Positions 46,254 through 48,614 of a stretch of 48,614 bases of DNA are shown here, piece after piece; the first letter of the stretch is position 1; each line of letters starts with the position of its first letter. The notes under the pieces are model-generated. The model did no database searches. It was given only the letters and a program-made list of their open reading frames with translations, and had not been told where the DNA came from. The translations under genes were made by a program, and so were the position numbers. Source of the stretch: Stieleria sedimenti. GTDB lineage: Bacteria > Planctomycetota > Planctomycetia > Pirellulales > Pirellulaceae. The stretch is taken from positions 1-48,614 of the forward strand of contig NZ_JANZKV010000270.1 in NCBI RefSeq assembly GCF_025060895.1, given 5' to 3'.

Positions 46254-46774
46254 GATGCACCTCCCGTTGTCGTCAGTTCGGCTCGTAAACTTTGCCGAGC
46301 GCGATGGAGACGGTCGCACACGGTTGATCGTGCGATGCCCAGCCACGCGGCGATCTGGTCATACGTCATGCTTTCGTAGTAGTACAACAAAATGATTTCA
46401 CGTTGCGACTGGGGCAGAGCACGGATCAATCGCATCAGGTGTTCTCGTTGATCGCGGTCAGCAGGCAGGTCGGAGGTCGCGTCGTTGGCGATCGTTTGGA
46501 CGTCGACCGGATCGGTGCGCCGGATCTGTTGGCGGCGAATCATATCGACACAGACGTTGTGCGCGATCCTTCGCAACCATCCTCCGACCGCATCATGGGT
46601 ACGGAGCTCGGGGAAATGTTTGATCGCCCGGGCAAAGGTCTCTTGCACCGCATCTTCGCAGTCAGAATCGGACATCAGCCGCGCCTGGCAGAACGCGTAA
46701 ATCCGTCGATACCAATGTTGGACGTCCAACCGGTTCGGCGAAGTTCCGCTGGTCTTCCCCGACGTCGACGCCAT
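46250..46774 (-). CDS. ECF-type RNA polymerase sigma factor
   Basis: The product of about 174 residues has sigma-2 (YAFCQARLMSDSDCEDAVQETFARA, VGGWLRRIAHNVCVDMIRR) and sigma-4 (LPQSQREIILLYYYESMTYDQIA and GIARSTVCDRLHRARQSL) regions and no sigma-3, as in ECF factors. It is coupled to the zinc-finger/FecR-like anti-sigma gene. ATG 46774 is chosen; TTG 46795 would add seven residues and lacks a clear ribosome binding site. A secreted HEWGTF protein lies divergently upstream and may be a target, which is inference. Confidence 0.9.
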   Translation of the reverse strand: MASTSGKTSGTSPNRLDVQHWYRRIYAFCQARLMSDSDCEDAVQETFARAIKHFPELRTHDAVGGWLRRIAHNVCVDMIRRQQIRRTDPVDVQTIANDATSDLPADRDQREHLMRLIRALPQSQREIILLYYYESMTYDQIAAWLGIARSTVCDRLHRARQSLRAELTTTGGAS

Positions 46775-47006
46775 CGGGGTGGAGTTTCTGTTCAATGCGG
46801 CTGACGCGGTTTCGAAGGGCGGTTGTCTCTCAGACGGCTGAGCGGACGTCCCGGACCGGCACGATCTTCAGAAAAATGTCAAAAGAGCCTTTCTCGGCCG
46901 AACGCCGTGTTTTTCTCCGGTCCGTCGCTGACCCACGTGCGACTGAAACAATGTAACCCAACAGACGTTCAGACGGGCGTTTTCGATTTTCCAACGGAGC
47001 GATGTC

Positions 47007-48410
47007 ATGCGTAAGGTTTTTATTCTCTCACTGGTCATCACACTCGTCGCCGTGGCCGCGTTCCAAGCACGCCGGTCGTCCGCGGAACCCGACTCGACCA
47101 ACCGGCCTTCGGATGCGTCGGCGATCCTGCATGCCAGCAACGACTCGACAGACGACGGCAACTTGATTGTCCACGAATGGGGAACGTTCACGACGTTTTC
47201 CGGCAGCGACGGCGTCTTCCTCGACTTTCGTCCCCTGGCCGCCGAGCACAGCGATCTGCCGGCCTATGTGCTGGACCGAGGCTCGTACTCCCCGACCAGA
47301 TACTTTGCAAAAAATAGATTGTGGGGACGGGTGCGAATGGAAACACCGGTCACCTACTTCTACACCGATCGCATTCGGACCGTCAACGTCCGCGTCGATT
47401 TCCCCGAAGGCCTGCTGACGGAGTTCTATCCGCCGGTTGAATCGATGCAGCCTGCGATCGACCAGGAAAACATCTTTGGCAAAGGAGAATTGATCGGTAA
47501 GTCGAGCTTGGATTGGGGACAGGTCGACCTGATCCCGATCCGGCAACTGGTCCCCAACCTGGCCGACAGCAACAAACGGCAAACCATCGCCGAGGACTTG
47601 GTCCAACGCCTGTTGCCACATGGCGCGAACGAACAACACTACGCCGAAGCGCGTGCGACCGATTCGGCTCTCGTCCATGTCCGCGGAAAAACGGGCACAC
47701 ACCAACCGGACTCGGGACACTTCGAAAAGTTTCTGTTCTATCGTGGCGTCGGCAAGTTTCAGCTCCCGATCTCCGCCCACTATGAAAATTCATCGATCGT
47801 GTTGGGCAACGACGCAGACTTGCCGATTCGATCGGCGATCCTGATCGACGTCGACGGTACCGAGATCAAAGCTTCTAAACTCGCTCGCATCGATTCCGCC
47901 CAGACCTTGAGTTTCGATCCAGTCCGTCCGGTCAGCGAACAAGAGTTGTCCGAGATGGTGCACGAGAGTCTCGTGGCGGAAGGGTTGTACGAAAAGGAAG
48001 CCGCATCGATGGTCAAGACCTGGCAACATTCGTGGTTCACCGAAAATGGAACCCGCATTCTGTACATGGTGCCGACACCGATCACCGACGAACTGTTGCC
48101 GTTGCACGTGACCCCCGCACCTCACGAAACGCTGCGTGTCCTGGTCGGCCGGATGGAGATGATGTCGCCGCAGGCCGAACAACAGATGATCGACGTGGTC
48201 GCACAAAGTGTCCGCGATCGTTCCACCCACGTTGCCGACCAGAAAGACCAGGCGACGAAGTTGCCGTACACCGTCCCCACGGCCGTCCGCGATTTCGGGC
48301 GGATGGCTGAACCGGCCCTCGTGCGAGTCAACAAGATCGCCCGCGACGAGAGCGTTCGCAACGAAGCAACCTTACTCGCCAAACAGTTGCAAAACGAATC
48401 GATCCGGTAA
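47007..48410 (+). CDS. Secreted HEWGTF-motif protein of unknown function
   Basis: The 467-residue protein has a signal peptide (about 1-26, ending SSAEP), then HEWGTFTTFSGSDG (56-69), a motif conserved in secreted proteins of planctomycetes and relatives. The rest contains beta segments (RVRMETPVTYFYTD, VNVRVDFPEG) and a C-terminal HEAT-like helical part. No catalytic site is evident. CGGAGCG lies about 7 nt before the ATG. It is divergent from the ECF sigma gene with a 211-232-bp gap that should contain both promoters. Confidence 0.7.
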   Translation: MRKVFILSLVITLVAVAAFQARRSSAEPDSTNRPSDASAILHASNDSTDDGNLIVHEWGTFTTFSGSDGVFLDFRPLAAEHSDLPAYVLDRGSYSPTRYFAKNRLWGRVRMETPVTYFYTDRIRTVNVRVDFPEGLLTEFYPPVESMQPAIDQENIFGKGELIGKSSLDWGQVDLIPIRQLVPNLADSNKRQTIAEDLVQRLLPHGANEQHYAEARATDSALVHVRGKTGTHQPDSGHFEKFLFYRGVGKFQLPISAHYENSSIVLGNDADLPIRSAILIDVDGTEIKASKLARIDSAQTLSFDPVRPVSEQELSEMVHESLVAEGLYEKEAASMVKTWQHSWFTENGTRILYMVPTPITDELLPLHVTPAPHETLRVLVGRMEMMSPQAEQQMIDVVAQSVRDRSTHVADQKDQATKLPYTVPTAVRDFGRMAEPALVRVNKIARDESVRNEATLLAKQLQNESIR

Positions 48411-48614
48411 GTCCGTCCCTGTGTGACACGCCTCGTGCCACGCACGGGGCACAAAAACAATGAACGGAACAAAGAACTCGCCAGCAATCGACCAACTTCA
48501 GGTCATCGTCCTCGCCAGGAATGTAATGCCGATGCATTTGCCGGCGATCGGCGTTGCATCGCTGCGAACCTCGATTCTCTCAGTGAAGGTTCACTGAGCC
48601 GCGACGCGTAAGAT

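Noticed and set aside
48423-48611. 62-codon frame at the window end
   Set aside because: No motif; the preceding bases look like an intergenic hairpin (GTGCC...GGCAC) rather than a gene start.

Overview
The window looks like chromosome from a planctomycete of the Pirellulaceae (Rhodopirellula/Stieleria-like); the genus is not proven. Lineage markers read from the sequence are: a Cys-rich cell-wall protein of the YTV type; a giant secreted protein with an N-terminal ESLENRRLL sorting-like motif and a C-terminal dockerin; a 'PVC-type' CxxCH cytochrome protein; a PPi-type phosphofructokinase; a secreted protein with a HEWGTF motif; and many GC-rich intergenic palindromes. Start sites often lack a clear Shine-Dalgarno sequence, and GTG/TTG starts are common. 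I saw no tRNA, rRNA, CRISPR array, integrase or complete insertion sequence.

Layout. (1) 102-3677 (+): a translationally coupled class 3 lipase, MoxR-type AAA+ ATPase and Ppx/GppA-HD phosphatase. (2) 3681-11328 (-): the YTV cell-wall protein, then a 2219-residue secreted solenoid/dockerin protein built partly from near-identical 765-bp tandem repeats. (3) 11682-19748 (+): a giant membrane Ser/Thr kinase, then a TonB-dependent-receptor-like outer-membrane protein. (4) 19745-25433 (-): a membrane-anchored protein with a caspase-like domain lacking the catalytic Cys plus a vWA domain, then a small methyltransferase. (5) 25601-29081 (+): an MFS-type transporter, a prolyl-4-hydroxylase-like dioxygenase and PPi-phosphofructokinase. 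(6) 29086-31652 (-): a haem-sensor/PP2C phosphatase and MenB. (7) 31840-34333 (+): a Wzz/GumC-like chain-length protein and a secreted concanavalin-like protein, bracketed by dispersed palindromes. (8) 34688-38999 (-): an RDD membrane protein followed by two ABC ATPase/permease pairs in one tight operon. (9) 39189-43394 (+): a 1401-residue fusion of a ceramidase-like domain, a PVC dehydrogenase-like propeller, HEAT repeats and cytochrome c. (10) 43485-48410: a DUF2513 protein, an orphan FixJ-type response regulator, an ECF sigma/FecR-like anti-sigma pair and a divergent secreted HEWGTF protein.

The genes mostly form short independent units, with signalling (kinase, PP2C, FixJ, ECF/anti-sigma, MoxR) and cell-envelope functions over-represented. 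The most unusual items are the Cys-less caspase/vWA protein, the tandemly expanded dockerin protein, the CxxCH-PP2C fusion, the ceramidase/cytochrome fusion, a probable CTG start in an ABC ATPase, and at least five kinds of dispersed palindromic repeat, one of which forms the C-terminus of a transporter gene.
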